DNA of 64,000 bases, taken from the NCBI GenBank assembly GCA_963787415.1, contig CAWBCO010000003.1, positions 186,001 to 250,000 of the forward strand, in the 5' to 3' direction. Numbering within the stretch: position 1 is the stretch's first letter; each line of letters starts with the position of its first letter. Of the stretch, positions 61,973 through 64,000 are shown in pieces. The translations under genes were made by a program, and so were the position numbers. The notes under the pieces were generated by a model that saw only the letters and a program-made list of their open reading frames with translations, was not told where the DNA came from and did not search any database. This stretch comes from CAVUWL01 sp963787415. GTDB taxonomy: Bacteria; Actinomycetota; Thermoleophilia; Solirubrobacterales; 70-9.

Positions 61973-62000
61973 CTTCACAACTCCTTCACAACCGCTTCAC
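61973..62000 (+). promoter_or_regulatory. PHO-box-like 11-bp direct repeats (site 2, three units)
   Basis: CTTCACAAC at 61973, CTTCACAAC at 61984 and CTTCAC at 61995 are spaced exactly 11 bp, the spacing of PhoB/PhoP sites. They sit 47-74 nt before the receiver-less winged-helix gene. Confidence 0.65.
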
Positions 62001-62046
62001 GCCGAGGTAACCGGATCGCCTCAGCGCTTCGCCATGCTCGCCTGAG

Positions 62047-62376
62047 ATGGTCGCCAATAACGGGAGTCAGCAGGCGCAGCTTGGGGCGCGACTGGAGATC
62101 CGCCCTGAAGAGCACGCGGCACTGGTCGATGGGCGACCGCTGAGCCTGACCATGCGCGAGCTGGCGCTGCTCACCACCCTGGCGGCCCATCCTCAGCGGA
62201 TCATGACCAGAGATGAGCTCTACGCCGAGGTTTGGGGGGGCGACCCGCGCGAGGCAGACCGCTCGGTTGACGTCTACGTCAGTCGCTTGCGCTCAAAGCT
62301 TGCCGAGGCGTTGCCGGATCGACACCTGATCTATACCCACAATGGAATTGGCTACCGCTTTTCCCCCGATGGCTGA
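62047..62376 (+). CDS. Stand-alone winged-helix (OmpR-type) DNA-binding protein
   Basis: The 109-residue product is only a trans_reg_C domain: LSLTMRELALLTTLAAHPQR, MTRDELYAEVWGGDPREADR, SVDVYVSRLRSKLAEALP and THNGIGYRFSPDG. It lacks a receiver. It resembles the C-terminal domain of the regulator just upstream and is likely a partial duplicate or independent relative. Without phosphorylation control it could compete for, or co-occupy, the same 11-bp repeat sites. ATG 62047 lies 77 nt after the regulator stop. Confidence 0.8.
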   Translation: MVANNGSQQAQLGARLEIRPEEHAALVDGRPLSLTMRELALLTTLAAHPQRIMTRDELYAEVWGGDPREADRSVDVYVSRLRSKLAEALPDRHLIYTHNGIGYRFSPDG

Positions 62377-62408
62377 TCGACACCCGCTCAGTCTCCCGTG
62401 TCGGGCTT

Positions 62409-62424
62409 TTACATTTTTTTCACA
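62409..62424 (+). promoter_or_regulatory. PHO-box-like repeat before pstS (site 3)
   Basis: TTACATT at 62409 and TCACATT at 62420 are spaced 11 bp in a T-rich stretch about 85-100 nt before the pstS start. A CGACAC/GTGTCG stem just upstream may end the previous transcript. Confidence 0.5.
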
Positions 62425-62507
62425 TTCTCGATACAGCCGAATAACAAGCTCTCGGTGGGCGGTTGAGATCGTGGCTGCCAGTCCGCCATCAAGATAAGGA
62501 GATTTGC

Positions 62508-63557
62508 GTGACCAAGAGACTTCTCAGCGTCGGTTTGGCACTGGCGCTCACAATCGGGATCACCGCCTGCGGCTCCTCCTCGTCCTCCTCCTCGACCAGC
62601 TCCACCAGCTCGGCGAAATCGCCGCTGGTCGGCGCCGGCAGCACGCTGGTTGCCCCGCTGATGTCAAAGTGGCAGGCCGATTACGCAAGCAAAACCGAAG
62701 AAACGGTCACCTACGGGGCGATCGGTAGCGGCGGTGGGATCTCTCAGATCACCGCCCGCACGGTTGACTTCGGCGCCTCCGATGCACCGCTCACCGCCGA
62801 ACAGTTCAGCGAAGCAAAGGAAGTCGAGCAGATCCCCTGGGCGCTGAGCGGCACCGTTCCCGCCTACAACGTGAGCGGCGCGCCGAAGAATCTGAAACTG
62901 AGCGGCACGGTCTTGGCCGAAATTTATCTCGGCAAGATCACCACCTGGAATGATCCGGCGATCGCCAAGTTGAACCCTGGGGTCAGCCTGCCGAGCACGA
63001 AGATCACCCCGGTCTACCGCAGTGATGGCAGCGGCGACACCTACGCTTTCACCAACTACCTCTCGACGATCGACCCTGAATTCAAATCGAAGGTTGGCAC
63101 CTCAACCTCGGTCAAGTTCCCGGTCGGCGTCGGCGCCGAAAAGAATGATGGCGTCGCCGCCGCGATCTCCCAGACAAACGGGGCGATCGGTTACGTCGGG
63201 CTCGCCTATGCGGTCTCCAGCAAGCTCAACATGCCGCTGGTCGAAAATGCTGCCGGGAACTTCCCGGAACCAGGGGTAAAGAGTGTCGAAGCGGCGGCCG
63301 CCGCGGTCAGCAAGATCGGTCCGAAAAATGAAATCTCCCTTGCCAGCCTGCCGGCTTCGGCCAAGGGTGCCTACCCGATCTCGACCTACACCTACGTGAT
63401 CGTGCCGCTTAAGACCGAAAAGGCCGAAGCGCTGAAAAAGTTCATCACCTACGCGATTGGCCCGGGTCAGAAATTCGGTCCAGAACTTGACTTCGCGCCG
63501 CTGCCGGCGCAGGTCATCGCCGCCAACAAGAAGGCGATCGCCAAGATCGGAAGCTAG
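62508..63557 (+). CDS. pstS: Phosphate ABC transporter substrate-binding lipoprotein PstS
   Basis: The 349-residue protein starts at GTG 62508, preceded by AAGGAG at 7-nt spacing; the frame is open to 62463. A signal peptide with lipobox (GITAC, Cys21) is followed by a Ser-rich linker and the phosphate-binding landmarks VGAGSTLVAPLMSKW, IGSGGGISQITARTVDFGAS and VYRSDGSGDTYAFTNYLS. It captures phosphate for PstCAB. Repeats of PHO-box type upstream suggest induction on phosphate starvation. Confidence 0.95.
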   Translation: MTKRLLSVGLALALTIGITACGSSSSSSSTSSTSSAKSPLVGAGSTLVAPLMSKWQADYASKTEETVTYGAIGSGGGISQITARTVDFGASDAPLTAEQFSEAKEVEQIPWALSGTVPAYNVSGAPKNLKLSGTVLAEIYLGKITTWNDPAIAKLNPGVSLPSTKITPVYRSDGSGDTYAFTNYLSTIDPEFKSKVGTSTSVKFPVGVGAEKNDGVAAAISQTNGAIGYVGLAYAVSSKLNMPLVENAAGNFPEPGVKSVEAAAAAVSKIGPKNEISLASLPASAKGAYPISTYTYVIVPLKTEKAEALKKFITYAIGPGQKFGPELDFAPLPAQVIAANKKAIAKIGS

Positions 63558-64000
63558 TTGGAGGCCGGAGCCCTCAGCACCCCAGCACTGCGGGCCCGGC
63601 GCAATCTCAAAGATCGCATCGGCGATCCGCTGCTGCTAGTCCTCTCCGGCCTGGCAGCAGCGCTCGCCGTCGTCGTCATCGGCGGGATTGCCTATGAGGT
63701 GATCCGGCTCGGCGCACCGGCGATCTCTAAGTTCGGGATCGGTTTCGTCACCACCAATGACTGGAATCCGGTCAGCGAACGCTTCGGTGGCGCCCCCTTC
63801 CTCTACGGAACCGCGGTCACCTCGGCGATCGCGCTGCTCTTCGCCGCCCCGCTCTCGATCGCGATCTCGCTGTATTTGACCGAGCTTGCGCCGAAGCGCC
63901 TGAGGCGCCCGGTGGCGACTCTGGTCGACATGCTGGCCGCGATCCCAAGCGTCATCCTCGGGCTCTGGGGGATCCTTGTCCTCGGGCCCTTCATGCATTC
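63558..64000 (+). CDS. pstC: Phosphate ABC transporter permease PstC (partial)
   Basis: An open frame runs from TTG 63558, directly after the pstS stop, to the window end (147 codons, no stop). It encodes LLLVLSGLAAALAVVVIGGI (first membrane helix), KFGIGFVTTNDWNPVSERFG, and TAVTSAIALLFAAPLSIAIS with LTELAPKRLRRPVATLVDML, the PstC pattern. The exact start is uncertain because no ribosome binding site precedes the TTG. pstA and pstB should follow outside the window. Confidence 0.85.
   Translation, partial: MEAGALSTPALRARRNLKDRIGDPLLLVLSGLAAALAVVVIGGIAYEVIRLGAPAISKFGIGFVTTNDWNPVSERFGGAPFLYGTAVTSAIALLFAAPLSIAISLYLTELAPKRLRRPVATLVDMLAAIPSVILGLWGILVLGPFMH

Overview
The window looks like a piece of an actinobacterial chromosome, most likely from class Thermoleophilia (Solirubrobacterales-like). 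The basis is high GC with many GTG/TTG starts, the actinobacterial order rpmE-prfA-prmC-tsaC-glyA-wecA-atpIBEFHAGDC, a resuscitation-factor-like transglycosylase, and a secreted protein ending in a basic beta-type tail that I associate with that class. The taxonomic call is inference; there is no rRNA in the window.

Region 1 (1-18,450) is housekeeping. It holds a polysaccharide deacetylase, a membrane diguanylate cyclase, then one long plus-strand run of translation genes (L31, RF1, PrmC, TsaC-like), GlyA, two cell-envelope genes and the complete F1Fo ATP synthase operon, ending in an M20 amidohydrolase. Many genes overlap by ATGA/GTGA/TTGA.

Region 2 (18,450-31,140) has nucleotide-sugar genes (UDP-glucose dehydrogenase, two nucleotidyltransferases, a PGI/PMI-type isomerase), AhcY, hibernation factor, SecA and prfB. 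prfB needs a +1 programmed frameshift at CTT-TGA. An ECF-like sigma factor is translationally coupled to ogt on the minus strand.

Region 3 (31,140-44,240) starts with a group II intron that has lost nearly all of its reverse transcriptase and ends 2 nt before nadC. Then come mutM (with a changed zinc-finger residue), nadA, ftsEX, a CtpA protease, an RNB exoribonuclease broken by one missing G in a G6 tract, smpB, a proline-rich HhH protein, tmRNA (predicted tag ADHEFALAA), DUF1697 and purU. SmpB and ssrA, the two partners of trans-translation, lie 2.3 kb apart.

Region 4 (44,298-59,334) is an accessory island bounded and divided by three related IS1595-type ends. It carries one intact transposase with a small passenger gene, a toxin-antitoxin pair, a DUF3467-like protein, two members of a small KTTPK-motif protein family, a HEPN-like protein, a NYN gene cut off by an IS3 element, a lipoprotein, a reductase/HxlR pair, an AbiEi-like/Fic fusion, a 1,274-residue surface protein and a second, truncated IS1595 transposase. 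The IS ends carry TATAAT exactly 6 nt before a start codon, so they look like mobile leaderless promoters. Two ends meet head to head in a 108-bp imperfect palindrome.

Region 5 (59,335-64,000) returns to chromosome-like sequence: an Rpf-like transglycosylase, an HD protein, and a phosphate-response locus (OmpR-type regulator, a receiver-less winged-helix protein, pstS and the start of pstC). Three sites with 11-bp repeats resembling PHO boxes lie in front of these genes.
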